Of a stretch of 64,000 nucleotides of DNA, positions 1 through 9,681 are shown one piece after another. Below the pieces are notes generated by a model, which saw only the letters and a list, made by a program, of their open reading frames with translations, searched no databases and was not told the origin of the DNA. The stretch's first letter is position 1; each line of letters opens with the position of its first letter. This DNA comes from Clostridia bacterium. GTDB taxonomy: Bacteria; Bacillota; Clostridia; Oscillospirales; Acutalibacteraceae. The stretch covers positions 1 to 64,000 of the forward strand of contig JAFQRY010000013.1 of NCBI GenBank assembly GCA_017409845.1, read 5' to 3'. The position numbers and the translations under genes are program-made.

Positions 1-2782
1 CAAAAAGCATGATACAAGAAAGCGTGCATACACTCCTTGTGCACATATTACAGCAACAGGTATCACATCAGTTTCAAAATGTGCTACAATGGCAAGCCAG
101 TTAGACAGCGGCGCTCTTGATTATGTTATCAGAGGCCTTGAATATACATTCAAGGTTGGTAAGCCCGAAGCTGCTGTTACATATGATGTTAACTTCTTTG
201 AAAATGACGGCACAACTCCCGCTGCAGAAACTACTGCATACGAAGTTGATACAGCAGTTAAATTCCCCGAAGCAGCTGAAAATCAGATTGCATGGGCAGT
301 TATCAAGGAAGGTCTTGATACTCCCGGTACTCTTATCACTCCCGATGCAGACGGCAACTACAGCTACACAGTAACAAAGCCCGTATCATTCATGCGTGTT
401 CTTGCAGATGATAAGTTCAACGTAGAGCTTTCACTCGGTGCAGGAGCAACATTTGAAGGCGAGCTTCCCGACGGCGCAACATACGATGCAGAAAAGAATG
501 CTATCGTTATTGCTCTTCCCGTAGGCGGCACATTTGATCTCAGCACAATTCCCACAGACGGAATTTCAAAGAAGGATAACACCTTCGTTGACTGGAATGT
601 TGCAGGCGTAACAGGCGCATCAAGCGTTGAAGGCACAGTTCTTACCCTCGGTTCGGTTAACGGTAAGGGCGGCACAGCAGTTACTGCTGAAATCGCAGCA
701 AACTGGAAAACAGCTGAATACACAGCAAGATACTTCCTCAATAAGGAAGCATATGAAAACGGCGAAGATCCCATCGGCGAAGAAATCGTTGTTGCAAACG
801 CAGCAGCTAAGTTCACTTCTGATAACCTTGTTGCAGACAAGAAGTTCGCAGGTTGGTACAGAGCTGATACAAATGAATTTGTAAACGACAAGAAAAAGAC
901 TGTCGGTCAGTATACTTACTCACAGGATCTTGACTTCTATGCAGATTGGACAGATTATGCTAACCTTGCAACCTTCATGATCAGAGATTATGAAAACGGC
1001 GAAGGCTGGGCTGTAGCATATATTGATAAGGGCGACGCTGCAGAAGGTAAGACAATTTCCAAGGCAAACCTTAAGACAATCAAGGATAACGCAGTAAATG
1101 CACTCGGTGCAAACTTTGTTCAGATTCTTGATATGGATCCCGATCTTATTCCCGAAGGCGAAACAATGAAGGATCACATCGCTGTTCAGGCATACGGTGA
1201 CGGTTCATTCGTAAACGACCTCGTTTACAGCGGTAACAAGGTTTACTACATCGTAACAACAATGAGCTATTCCGTAACATGGAAGGTTCCCGTATACGAT
1301 GCAGAAGCAGGCGAATTCACAGAAGAATACACAGAATTCAACACAAGCGCTTCAACAGCATATACTCCCACAAACGGTATTGATGCTTACTTTGCAACAG
1401 CTAAGTTCACAGAAAAGGTTGAAACACCCACAGGTTGGGAAATCAGCAGCTGGATTGACGAAGCAACAGGCGAAGCTGCCGTATTCAACGAAAACGGCAT
1501 GTATGAGCTCAGAGGTACAGAAAATAAGGCTGTAACTCTCAAGGCAGTTTATACTCTCATTGAATACACAGTATCATTCAACCTTAACAACATCGGTAAT
1601 CCCGATATCGTTATGCTTGACGGTACATTTACTCTCGGCGAAGAAATCGTAATCGACGGTGCTTCCTTCACACTCAACGGTGAACCCACAGTTCTTCCCG
1701 TAGTAGGCAAGGACAGCACAGAGCAGCCTGACGGCGGCTACATCGTTCCCGAAGGCTATAAGTTTGCCGGCTGGACATACAGCACAGGTGCAGAAAATGT
1801 TGATGCAACATTCCCCGTAAAACTTACTGCAGAGCTTATCGGTGCTAACCTTATCAAGGGTTCGGTTTGCTTCAGCGCTAAGTGGGATGCTAAGGAATAC
1901 AGCCTTAAGTTCTACATCATCAACGCAAACGGCGAAGAAGAGCTTTACGGCACCGAATATAAGGTTAAGGTTGGCGAAAACCTTACAACTTATAAGGATG
2001 TTTCCAACGAAGCAATTGCAGAAATCAATGCAAAGGCTCCCGAAGGAAAGAGCTTCGTCAAGATCTGGCTTGATAAGAGCACGGGTGCTCCCGACTCACT
2101 CACAAAGATGCCTGCAAGAGATATGGTTTATGTAGCTTCCTATGTAAATTCAACAATCGAAGTTTACATTGACTACAACAACCTTGATACACCCGACCTC
2201 AACACAACTCTTCAGAAGTTCAAGGATGTTTCACTCACCTACGGTCAGGATATCACAACAGTTATCAGCGAAGCTCCCTATTATGAGCGTTCATTCAAGA
2301 CATGCGTTGAGCGTGCAAACATCTCAGATGCAAACAAACCCGCAAATGCTTCTGAAATCGTTGGCTGGAATGTTTACTATGTAGAAGCAAACGCTGATCC
2401 TTACACTGCAGAGTGGAAGTCCGGCGTAAACGCTCAGGGCACAAATGTTGCAGCAACAACCCTTATCTTCCAGCCCGTATGGAAGGCACATAAGGATATG
2501 TTCTTCAGAGCATACGACACAGATGATAAGATCTATCTTGCTCTCGGTAAGGACTTCAAGCTCCACTACTGGAACAACGGTGCTATCGTTGAAAAGTATA
2601 AGGATACACAGTATAACACCAATCCCGATACCAACGTTGTTCTCTTCTTCACAATCGGTATTGAATGGGATAACCTTTCAATGACATTCTCGGCATTCCC
2701 GATTCCCAAGTCAGTATTTACTCTTGAAGGTATGCTTGGCCTCTTCGAAATGCTCGGCAACCTTATCGGAAGCCTCCTTTAA
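1..2782 (+). CDS. InlB B-repeat-type surface protein, 3' part
   Basis: This is the C-terminal part of a large extracellular protein. The frame is open from base 2 with no stop, so the ATG at 89 is probably internal and the 5' end lies outside the window. Several modules end in FAGW or AKW-like motifs (KKFAGWYR, YKFAGWTY, FSAKWDAKEY) and begin with YTVSFNLN or YTARYFLN, as in Listeria-Bacteroides (InlB B, Flg_new) repeats, which form beta-grasp stalks on cell surfaces. No LPXTG sorting signal is seen. The protein ends in a short hydrophobic helix (about residues 875-897 counted from 89). Codon use is strongly biased (AAC, GTT, CTT, CCC), like the glycolytic genes here, which suggests high expression. 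A bidirectional terminator follows directly. Binding partner unknown. Confidence 0.8.
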   Translation, partial: KKHDTRKRAYTPCAHITATGITSVSKCATMASQLDSGALDYVIRGLEYTFKVGKPEAAVTYDVNFFENDGTTPAAETTAYEVDTAVKFPEAAENQIAWAVIKEGLDTPGTLITPDADGNYSYTVTKPVSFMRVLADDKFNVELSLGAGATFEGELPDGATYDAEKNAIVIALPVGGTFDLSTIPTDGISKKDNTFVDWNVAGVTGASSVEGTVLTLGSVNGKGGTAVTAEIAANWKTAEYTARYFLNKEAYENGEDPIGEEIVVANAAAKFTSDNLVADKKFAGWYRADTNEFVNDKKKTVGQYTYSQDLDFYADWTDYANLATFMIRDYENGEGWAVAYIDKGDAAEGKTISKANLKTIKDNAVNALGANFVQILDMDPDLIPEGETMKDHIAVQAYGDGSFVNDLVYSGNKVYYIVTTMSYSVTWKVPVYDAEAGEFTEEYTEFNTSASTAYTPTNGIDAYFATAKFTEKVETPTGWEISSWIDEATGEAAVFNENGMYELRGTENKAVTLKAVYTLIEYTVSFNLNNIGNPDIVMLDGTFTLGEEIVIDGASFTLNGEPTVLPVVGKDSTEQPDGGYIVPEGYKFAGWTYSTGAENVDATFPVKLTAELIGANLIKGSVCFSAKWDAKEYSLKFYIINANGEEELYGTEYKVKVGENLTTYKDVSNEAIAEINAKAPEGKSFVKIWLDKSTGAPDSLTKMPARDMVYVASYVNSTIEVYIDYNNLDTPDLNTTLQKFKDVSLTYGQDITTVISEAPYYERSFKTCVERANISDANKPANASEIVGWNVYYVEANADPYTAEWKSGVNAQGTNVAATTLIFQPVWKAHKDMFFRAYDTDDKIYLALGKDFKLHYWNNGAIVEKYKDTQYNTNPDTNVVLFFTIGIEWDNLSMTFSAFPIPKSVFTLEGMLGLFEMLGNLIGSLL

Positions 2783-2803
2783 TTAAAAATCCCGGATAAA
2801 ACA

Positions 2804-2842
2804 AACCCTCTGTGCAGAAATGCACAGAGGGTTAATTCTTTT
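2804..2842. terminator. Bidirectional rho-independent terminator
   Basis: A perfect 13-bp stem (2804-2816 with 2821-2833) closes a GAAA tetraloop and is followed by TTCTTTT. It lies between the convergent surface-protein and DMT-permease genes, so it can stop both transcripts. Confidence 0.9.
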
Positions 2843-2850
2843 ATAATTAT

Positions 2851-3699
2851 TTAAAACATCATAAGTACTGTTGAAACAAAGGCAACTGCGGTTGAAACAA
2901 GAGTTTTTGCCGAGGGCTTTTCTTTTCTGATAAGACTGATTATTGTTGAGAAAACCATAACGCCGCCTGTTGTTATCGGAAACTGAACGGAGGCGGGGAG
3001 TGAAACAAGAGCAATGAGGCAGAAAAGATTTCCGATTCCGTTGCAGAAAGCGTGTCCCGAAATACTTCCGAGCGATTTGAGGGATATCTTTGCGATTTTT
3101 TTGTTTTTGATGAGCTGATATGCGAGACAGAGAATGAAAACGCAGGCGTTGACGGTTGCCATAAAGCTTTTGCTGTCAACAGCAAGAGCTTCGTTTGACT
3201 GGTGGATTTTCGAAAGTACGCCGACCATGCCGTTGAGAATAAATACTCCGAGATAATATTTCAGATTGTTGCCTTTTGTTGTGCTTTTCTCAAAACTCAG
3301 CGAGGTTGCAATTCCGATAAGTATAATGCAGAATATTTTGAAAATGCTCAGCTCTTCGTCGCAGAAGATAACGCCGTAAGCAAGCGGCAGAAGCATTCCG
3401 CCGAGCATTGCATAGATTGAAAAAACCGAAAGATTTGCGGTGGCAAAAGATTTGAGGCTTGCGTAGTTATAGCCGAGAACAACTATTGCGTAAATTGCGG
3501 CAACAAGCACGGAAAACCATGTGAACTCAAGTCTGAAGCCGCTCAGAAGCAGCATTATCAGAAAGCTTATTCCGTGAGTATAGCCTGCGAAAACAACGGT
3601 TGAATCATCGCCGTCACCGTTTTCCTTGCGGAATTGTTGATTGAATAAAAATTGCATTGCAAACAAAAGTGCCGCAACGGTAAGAAGTGCATACATCAT
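2851..3699 (-). CDS. DMT-superfamily (EamA-like) permease
   Basis: A 282-residue integral membrane protein with about nine to ten hydrophobic segments in two halves, the size and layout of drug/metabolite transporter family members. The second half begins near KYYLGVFILNGMVGVL, and the protein ends in a membrane helix with almost no tail. The substrate cannot be read from sequence. The start has an adjacent second Met, and a GAGGT ribosome site lies 8-9 bases upstream. It stands alone on the minus strand, with its own promoter at 3797-3825 and a shared terminator. Its role is probably uptake or efflux of a small metabolite across the cytoplasmic membrane. Confidence 0.75.
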   Translation of the reverse strand: MMYALLTVAALLFAMQFLFNQQFRKENGDGDDSTVVFAGYTHGISFLIMLLLSGFRLEFTWFSVLVAAIYAIVVLGYNYASLKSFATANLSVFSIYAMLGGMLLPLAYGVIFCDEELSIFKIFCIILIGIATSLSFEKSTTKGNNLKYYLGVFILNGMVGVLSKIHQSNEALAVDSKSFMATVNACVFILCLAYQLIKNKKIAKISLKSLGSISGHAFCNGIGNLFCLIALVSLPASVQFPITTGGVMVFSTIISLIRKEKPSAKTLVSTAVAFVSTVLMMF

Positions 3700-3796
3700 T
3701 TTGCTTTACCTCCGTTTTGCCTTATCGGCAGAGATATATACGGGTTTATGTGGTGCTGTCCGTTATCCTTTGCGTGTGCTTGGAAACCGGAATTAT

Positions 3797-3825
3797 ATCA
3801 TACAACTAATAAATGCGATCGTCAA
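3797..3825 (-). promoter_or_regulatory. Sigma-A promoter for the DMT permease
   Basis: On the minus strand TTGACG (3825-3820) and TATGAT (3802-3797) are 17 bases apart, about 100 bases upstream of the permease start. Confidence 0.55.
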
Positions 3826-3919
3826 GGCTTTATCCGGTTTCTGATGTAATAAATGATGCGGAAATCATGCAGCAAATCCTTGTAAAGTAATCGTTGATTT
3901 ATAAACAACAGATTGATTA

Positions 3920-3948
3920 TTGATTTATCCTCTGCTGCCCGTTATAAT
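3920..3948 (+). promoter_or_regulatory. Sigma-A promoter for the XRE regulator operon
   Basis: TTGATT (3920-3925) and TATAAT (3943-3948) are separated by 17 bases. This sits about 30 bases before the XRE start, with GGAGG between. The rest of the 3700-3980 gap shows no gene. Confidence 0.65.
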
Positions 3949-3980
3949 CAAATTGTACCAAACGAACGGAGGAATACGCC

Positions 3981-5129
3981 ATGAATATTAAAATAGGAAA
4001 TATAATCCGTGAGCTTCGCAGCAGAGATTCAAGAAAGCAGGAGGACCTTGCAAACGCTCTCGGCGTTACTTGTCAGGCGGTTTCACGCTGGGAGGCGAGC
4101 AAGGGCTATCCCGATATCGAAATGATACCGGCAATCGCAAACTTTTTTCATGTTTCGATTGATGAGCTTTTCGGCTATGACGGAGACCGTGAAAGAAAAA
4201 TCAGCGATATACTTGAAGAATCGCAGAGAGCGATAAATTCAAACGAAGACCTGACAAACTGCGTTGAAATGCTCCGTGAAGCTGTTGAGGAGTTTCCTGC
4301 GGATTATCGCCTTCTGATTAATCTGGGTTTTGCTCTTCATGTTCACGGCTGGAGGATGCACGGACTTAAGGGCAGAATCGGTGCAGGTTCGGATTACGGA
4401 ACAATTGATACCGATCATGCATCACGGAATTCTTACTGGCAGGAGGCTATGAAGGTTTTTGAAAAGCTGCTTAAAATCAAGGATTCCTTCCCCGAAAAGG
4501 ATGCGGTAATTCTTATCATGGTTGCCGATTATTCCAAAATGGGTCAGTTTGACAAGGCAAAGGAGCTCGCGGAAAAGCAGAATTCGGTTTATGTAAGCCG
4601 TGAATGCCTTATGATTCATGCAACGGAGGATGAAGAACGTGACCGCTATCTCGGCGAAGCGATAATTTCTGTTATGAACGAGCTGAAAAATCTAATTGAA
4701 ACAGCCGTTACAACAAAAAAATCACTTGTTAAAGACGGTGTGAGCGTTCAGAAGTTGATTGCACTTGCGGAGTTTTATGAGAGCTTGTTTGATGACGGCA
4801 GGCTCGGAATTGCACACACAAACGTGCGTGACCTTTATGTTTGCAGTTCGATTTTTGAAGCAAGCTGCGGTGACATTGAAAAGGCTATGGAATATTTCGA
4901 CAGAGGTTTTGAACATCACATCACATATAAAAGCATACTTCAGTCGGAGGAATACAGCTATTCCTCACCGCTGTTTTCAAAGGTAATAAATCACGGAGGA
5001 TTCCCGAAAACGGCAACGGAAGGCATGAAGGATTATCTTACCGCAGCCGCACCCGAAAATCTCAGAAAAGAAATATTGAAAAACGAAAAATATTCGGAAT
5101 GTTTTGATTATTTGAAAGAGGAGGTCTGA
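3981..5129 (+). CDS. XRE-family HTH regulator with long C-terminal domain
   Basis: A 382-residue cytoplasmic DNA-binding regulator. Residues 4-60 form a Cro/C1-type helix-turn-helix (QEDLANALGVTCQAVSRWE, then the PDIEMIPAIANFFHVSIDELFG ending typical of this class). The remaining 300 residues are mostly helical and look like a degenerate TPR-type ligand- or protein-sensing region. Start chosen by the GGAGG 8-12 bases upstream. The stop is two bases from the next start, and that gene's ribosome site lies inside this gene's end, so the pair is probably translationally coupled. Target genes are unknown; control of its own operon is likely. Confidence 0.8.
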   Translation: MNIKIGNIIRELRSRDSRKQEDLANALGVTCQAVSRWEASKGYPDIEMIPAIANFFHVSIDELFGYDGDRERKISDILEESQRAINSNEDLTNCVEMLREAVEEFPADYRLLINLGFALHVHGWRMHGLKGRIGAGSDYGTIDTDHASRNSYWQEAMKVFEKLLKIKDSFPEKDAVILIMVADYSKMGQFDKAKELAEKQNSVYVSRECLMIHATEDEERDRYLGEAIISVMNELKNLIETAVTTKKSLVKDGVSVQKLIALAEFYESLFDDGRLGIAHTNVRDLYVCSSIFEASCGDIEKAMEYFDRGFEHHITYKSILQSEEYSYSSPLFSKVINHGGFPKTATEGMKDYLTAAAPENLRKEILKNEKYSECFDYLKEEV

Positions 5130-5131
5130 AT

Positions 5132-5710
5132 ATGAAATATTCAAAGAATGCGGCACACGCTTATGAAGCAAACGGTATAAGCAGGGAAAACGGCTGGATA
5201 AAATGGTATGAAAAGGAAAAAACTTCAAAAAAGCTTCGTGTTACGGGCACATGGGCACAGTGCATACTGATTATTGCGATGATTAACATTTCAAGAAATT
5301 ATTCTGAGGAAATCAGAGCTTTCGGCATCCTGAAGATAATCGGGCTTCTTGCGGCAAACGCACTTATCCTTTTGGCTGTTGTTGCACCGCTGCGTGAAAT
5401 TCTTCATCTCATTCCGCTTTCAAAAGGAAGGCTTGACGGAAAATGCGTTATGAGCTTCAGAAGGCATTTTTCGGTTTATAACGGCACCGTCAGCCGCACG
5501 CAGATTCTTCTCAGTCTTGCACTTCCGGTTCTGGTTTTTGCCTTGGCTTTCGGAATAGCCGTTGCTCTTACAAGCGGCATAACAAGATTTCTTGCCGTTT
5601 TTTTACTTGCGGAAGCATGCTTTGTTTGTTACTCCGATATTTATATGATTGTTTTTTGTCTCAGAAATATCGGCAGGGATGAAAGTGTTTTTGGTGAATT
5701 CAAACGCTGA
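5132..5710 (+). CDS. Four-helix membrane protein, possibly DUF3267-like
   Basis: A 192-residue membrane protein with hydrophobic segments at about residues 42-58, 70-92, 123-147 and 150-172. The segment APLREILHLIP resembles the zincin motif region (HExxH) of DUF3267 putative membrane peptidases, but the first His is Arg, so it would lack metal-dependent activity if related. That assignment is tentative. It is coupled to the upstream XRE regulator by a two-base gap, suggesting the regulator controls it. The next gene, a sigma factor, starts 116 bases on. Function unknown. Confidence 0.6.
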   Translation: MKYSKNAAHAYEANGISRENGWIKWYEKEKTSKKLRVTGTWAQCILIIAMINISRNYSEEIRAFGILKIIGLLAANALILLAVVAPLREILHLIPLSKGRLDGKCVMSFRRHFSVYNGTVSRTQILLSLALPVLVFALAFGIAVALTSGITRFLAVFLLAEACFVCYSDIYMIVFCLRNIGRDESVFGEFKR

Positions 5711-5826
5711 AAATCCGAAAAACATGAAAAAAAAATCAGCTTTTAAAAAAATTTTCAGGAAAATTACAGACCAAATCAGAAAAACTTACGTCTTATTTAT
5801 GAAAAACCTTAAACGGAGGGTTCGTT

Positions 5827-8085
5827 GTGAAAGATAATAACAAAATAATTGACGAGCTTGCAAAAAAAGTAAAAAAAGGCGATAAGAAGGCTTTTGAGGA
5901 GCTTTACAGACTGACGAGCTCAAGGGCGTATTTTGTTGCACTTCAGATATGCAACGATAAGCAGGAGGCTGAGGATATTCTTCAGGAGAGCTATATCACG
6001 GCTCTTAACAAAATTTCCTCGCTCGAAAGGACAGAAAGTTTTATGAGTTGGTTTAATCGGATTGTTGTAAACAAAAGCAAGGACCTTTTGAGAAAGAAAA
6101 ATCCGAAGCTGCTTTCAGAGGACGAAGAATGGCTTCTTGAAGGACAGGCGGATGAGCATGATAAGTTTTCGCCCGAAAGCAATATTGATAAAGAAGAGCT
6201 GAAATCGGTTGTCATGGATGCGGTTCAGGAGCTTTCGGTTGAAAAACGCACCTGCGTTATGATGAGATATTTCAATGATATGAGTGTCAATGAAATTGCA
6301 CAGACAATGGAAGTTCCCGTCAGCACGGTCAAAAACAGGCTTTTCAATGCCAGAAAGGAATTGAAATCGCTTTTTGAACGCAAGGGAATTACCGCTGCAT
6401 ACAGCGTTGCACCCTTCGGAGTTGTGGGCTGGGCCTACAGTGCCGCTTTTGAAAGTGTTGCACAGTCTTTTGAAGGAAGTGCGGCAGCAGCGAAAATCTT
6501 TTCGGGAATTGCGGTTGCCGGCACTGCGGCTGCAACTGCTGCAACTGCGGGCACTGCCACGGCGGGAAGCACAGCAGCTGCAGGAAGCGGAATTTTTGCA
6601 AAGCTTGCGGCAGCATCGACGATGCAGAAGGTGGTTTCGGGTCTGGTTGTTGCAGGAGTTGTAACGGGGTCGACCGTCGGCATTACATCTGTTGTGAAAA
6701 ATAATAAAAAAGATGATTTTCCGACTGCAGCATATTCGGAAACGGTTGAATATACTTCTCAGAATGAGGATGAAGATTCTGTTATTAATGTTGTTAAACC
6801 CGCTACGCCGCAGGAAGAAAAAGAGCATGAAGACAAGGTGCTGGATTATGACCTTATCGGCACAATGCCGCTGAAAATCAATTACAAAGGAAGACTTGAG
6901 CCCGGCAGAAATCATATTACATTTGAAGACGATGCATTTATTTATTATGTGAATTTTTATGCCGATAAGCCGGGATATTACCGCTTTGTGTGTGATAACG
7001 AAAGCAGGCTGGCATACTGCCGTGTCAATGTGCCTGTTCAAAACCCGTCAAACGGCAACATAAAGGATTTTATGGACGGCGAAGGAAATTACAAGGACGG
7101 ATTGGTCTATTATCTTGATAAAGGTGAAAATACTCTTGTTGTGGAAAAGGGTATCAGGTATCAGGGCAACGATACCGGCGTTGATGTTGAGTATCTCGGC
7201 GAAGAAATAGCCGAAATTGTTTTTGACGAAGAAAAAGTAAACAATGTTGTTCTCGGATATGATGAATATGTGGATGATGATGTTTTGCTTTGGCAGAAGC
7301 AGGAGGGCATCGACGACGGTCTGTACGGGAATATTTTTCCTTTAAAAATAATTTTCACTGACGGAACGGAGCATGATCTGGGCGAATGTGAGCTGACCTA
7401 CCGTGTTAAGGAGGGTGAGCTGAAAGAAGGAAAGAATACCGCAATATTCACTCTCTGGGGAGAAACTTACGAAAAAGAATTGACCCTGCATCCCGTTACG
7501 GACTATGTCAAGGAAATTGAAGTGGATAATCTGGATGATTTCATTTATGCCGAAATCGGAGAAGACGGCTATGTGTATGATAAGCCCGACATAATTTATT
7601 TTACGGTTACATATGCCGACGGAAGCAAGGAAACATTCAACAGCAAAGACTGGGACGGATTTATCAGACTGGACAACGGAGTTGAACTCAGGGTTACCGC
7701 TTATCAGACAGATGTTAACCGCACTATGGATCAGCAGCTCCGCAGCAGAGGACCGCTGAAATTTGTGGTTGCGATAGGTGAGAGCAACATTTATGTTGAC
7801 CGTGTTTATATAATCAGAGAATTTGATATTATAGGCTTCAGAAAGGCTCTTGACAAGAATAATCTTGCAACCGCAAAAGAGTATATGAAGATATTGAAGG
7901 GGTTCTATGAGCGGACCGCAGATGAAGTTTCCGATGCTGAAGATTACCTTCTTTATTCTTACAGCCTTGCGGAAAACACCGTATATTATTCTTTCAAGCT
8001 TGCAAAGAGAATAGCCGGCTTTGAGCTTGACTATGCAATAACAACCTGTAAAATTTTAACCGAAAATGAGTTTGACATATTTTAA
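5827..8085 (+). CDS. Membrane-tethered ECF sigma factor with extracytoplasmic domain
   Basis: A 752-residue fusion starting at GTG after GGAGGG. Residues 20-90 are sigma-70 region 2 (DKQEAEDILQESYITAL, then a WFNRIVVNKSKDLLRKK stretch). Residues 125-182 are region 4, with a helix-turn-helix (MSVNEIAQTMEVPVSTVKNR). An Ala/Gly-rich linker (215-262) leads to one membrane helix at about 267-290 followed by KNNKK. About 460 residues then lie outside the cell, with Ig-like beta repeats such as IIYFTVTYADGSKE. ECF factors are normally about 180 residues and paired with a separate anti-sigma protein; none is encoded nearby. The outer domain may therefore sense a signal directly and control release or activity of the sigma part. 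That is inference. Confidence 0.85.
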   Translation: MKDNNKIIDELAKKVKKGDKKAFEELYRLTSSRAYFVALQICNDKQEAEDILQESYITALNKISSLERTESFMSWFNRIVVNKSKDLLRKKNPKLLSEDEEWLLEGQADEHDKFSPESNIDKEELKSVVMDAVQELSVEKRTCVMMRYFNDMSVNEIAQTMEVPVSTVKNRLFNARKELKSLFERKGITAAYSVAPFGVVGWAYSAAFESVAQSFEGSAAAAKIFSGIAVAGTAAATAATAGTATAGSTAAAGSGIFAKLAAASTMQKVVSGLVVAGVVTGSTVGITSVVKNNKKDDFPTAAYSETVEYTSQNEDEDSVINVVKPATPQEEKEHEDKVLDYDLIGTMPLKINYKGRLEPGRNHITFEDDAFIYYVNFYADKPGYYRFVCDNESRLAYCRVNVPVQNPSNGNIKDFMDGEGNYKDGLVYYLDKGENTLVVEKGIRYQGNDTGVDVEYLGEEIAEIVFDEEKVNNVVLGYDEYVDDDVLLWQKQEGIDDGLYGNIFPLKIIFTDGTEHDLGECELTYRVKEGELKEGKNTAIFTLWGETYEKELTLHPVTDYVKEIEVDNLDDFIYAEIGEDGYVYDKPDIIYFTVTYADGSKETFNSKDWDGFIRLDNGVELRVTAYQTDVNRTMDQQLRSRGPLKFVVAIGESNIYVDRVYIIREFDIIGFRKALDKNNLATAKEYMKILKGFYERTADEVSDAEDYLLYSYSLAENTVYYSFKLAKRIAGFELDYAITTCKILTENEFDIF

Positions 8086-8152
8086 TATCGGACTATAATG
8101 TTAAATAAGAACATACCCGAAGCTGAATAATATTATTTATTGTGAGGTTGCT

Positions 8153-9634
8153 ATGGACAGAATAAATGTTGACGGAAAACGATTTGTTGATGAATACGGC
8201 AGACACAGAATTTTCAACGGCATAAATTTTACCGACAAGAATGCAAAGATTTACTGCGTTATTGATGACAAGGATTTCACGGAGCTGCATGTAAGAAAGC
8301 TCAGCGAGTGCGGCTTCAACATAATCCGTCTCGGTGTTACCTGGGAAGCGATTGAGCCCGAACCGGGAAAATACAACGAAGACTACATAGATAAAATCGT
8401 TTATTTTATGGATATGTGCAACAAATACGGCATGCATGTTTTTATTGACATGCATCAGGATTTATATGGGCCTGCAGGCGGTTCGGACGGTGCACCCGAA
8501 TGGGCATCCCTGACCGACGGAGCAAAGCTTAAAAAGAACAAGCTTGTGTGGGCAACGGGTTATTTCTGGGGCAAGGTTGTGCATAATTGCTTTGATAATT
8601 TCTGGGCAGATAAAGAGGTTAACGGCATCGGTCTTCAGACATATTTCATCAACATGTGGAAGCATGTTGCCGAAAGAGTCAAGGATCACCCTGCATTTTT
8701 CGGCTTCGACCTTTTCAACGAGCCTTTTCCCGGAAGTGACGGCGGAAAGATTTTCAGAACTCTTATTATGAGTCTTGCCAGAACGATAATCACCGATAAA
8801 CGCTGTCCTAAAATGAAGATGCTCGGAAAACTGCTGAAAAAAGATATGGCGGGTGTTCTTGAGCCGTTTGACGACCCCGAGCTTTTCAGAAAGGTCACAA
8901 GAGCAGGGCTTCCGCTTGTCAAAAAATTTGATGAGGGAGTTTATGCGGATTTTGTCAACAGACTTTCAAAGGGTCTGAGAGAGGTTACCGATAACGGAAT
9001 CATAATTGTTGAAAGCTGCTATTACACCAATATCAGCATTCCTTTCAGCACTCCTGCCGTTAATTATGACGGCAAGCGTGAGGAAAAGCTTTGCTATTCG
9101 CCTCACGGATATGACCTGACGGTTGATACTCCGCCTTATAAGGATGCAAGCAACTCCAGGGTGTGGGCGATTTTTGAAGAAAAGAAAAATACTCAGGAGG
9201 CGTGGAATTCTCCGATTCTTGTCGGTGAATGGGGCGGCTTTGCATTTCCGCATACCGAGAATTTCAGCAATCACATTGATTTTCTTCTTGATAAGTTTGA
9301 TGAAAACCAATGGAGTCAGGCTTTTTATACATATTATCTTGATATGATACAAGCGGGATACCCGATTGTGAAAAATCTTGTCAGACCGTTTCCCGTTGCT
9401 GTCTGCGGCGATATTGTGAAATACCGTCACGACAGAGAAAACAACTTCTTCACCCTTGAATTCAGGCAGGACAGGGAATTTGATGTTCCCACCGTTGTAT
9501 TTGCCCACAAGGAAATTGAAAGCATCGAAACCGACGGGGAATATAAAATAATACCTCTCGGCGATACCGGCAGAAGCCATATTGAGTTCATAACGGGCAT
9601 CGGAAGCCATAAAATCAGAGTGAATTTCAAATAA
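8153..9634 (+). CDS. Glycoside hydrolase family 5, endoglycoceramidase-like
   Basis: A 493-residue retaining glycosidase of the GH5 (cellulase/endoglycosylceramidase) type. The TIM barrel shows GFNIIRLGVTWEAIEPEPG and VFIDMHQDLYG, the acid/base Glu190 in GFDLFNEPF, and the nucleophile Glu359 in ILVGEWGG. There is no signal peptide, so it should act inside the cell on imported glycosides or glycolipid-derived sugars. The exact substrate cannot be set from sequence. A GAGG ribosome site precedes the ATG and a terminator hairpin follows. It stands between two sigma-factor fusions, with no transporter adjacent. Confidence 0.85.
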   Translation: MDRINVDGKRFVDEYGRHRIFNGINFTDKNAKIYCVIDDKDFTELHVRKLSECGFNIIRLGVTWEAIEPEPGKYNEDYIDKIVYFMDMCNKYGMHVFIDMHQDLYGPAGGSDGAPEWASLTDGAKLKKNKLVWATGYFWGKVVHNCFDNFWADKEVNGIGLQTYFINMWKHVAERVKDHPAFFGFDLFNEPFPGSDGGKIFRTLIMSLARTIITDKRCPKMKMLGKLLKKDMAGVLEPFDDPELFRKVTRAGLPLVKKFDEGVYADFVNRLSKGLREVTDNGIIIVESCYYTNISIPFSTPAVNYDGKREEKLCYSPHGYDLTVDTPPYKDASNSRVWAIFEEKKNTQEAWNSPILVGEWGGFAFPHTENFSNHIDFLLDKFDENQWSQAFYTYYLDMIQAGYPIVKNLVRPFPVAVCGDIVKYRHDRENNFFTLEFRQDREFDVPTVVFAHKEIESIETDGEYKIIPLGDTGRSHIEFITGIGSHKIRVNFK

Positions 9635-9645
9635 AATATTTATCA

Positions 9646-9681
9646 GGGAGCTGTTTCGTTGTGACGGCTCCCCGGTTTTTA
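9646..9681 (+). terminator. Terminator after GH5
   Basis: Stem GGGAGC (9646-9651) with GCTCCC (9667-9672), then GGTTTTTA. Confidence 0.6.

Noticed and set aside
6115..7041. Long minus-strand open frame opposite the sigma-fusion gene
   Set aside because: Lies wholly inside a well supported plus-strand gene, has no ribosome site and a Cys/Arg/Ser-rich composition typical of antisense frames. Similar frames opposite htrA, the surface protein and the phosphoesterase were left out for the same reason.
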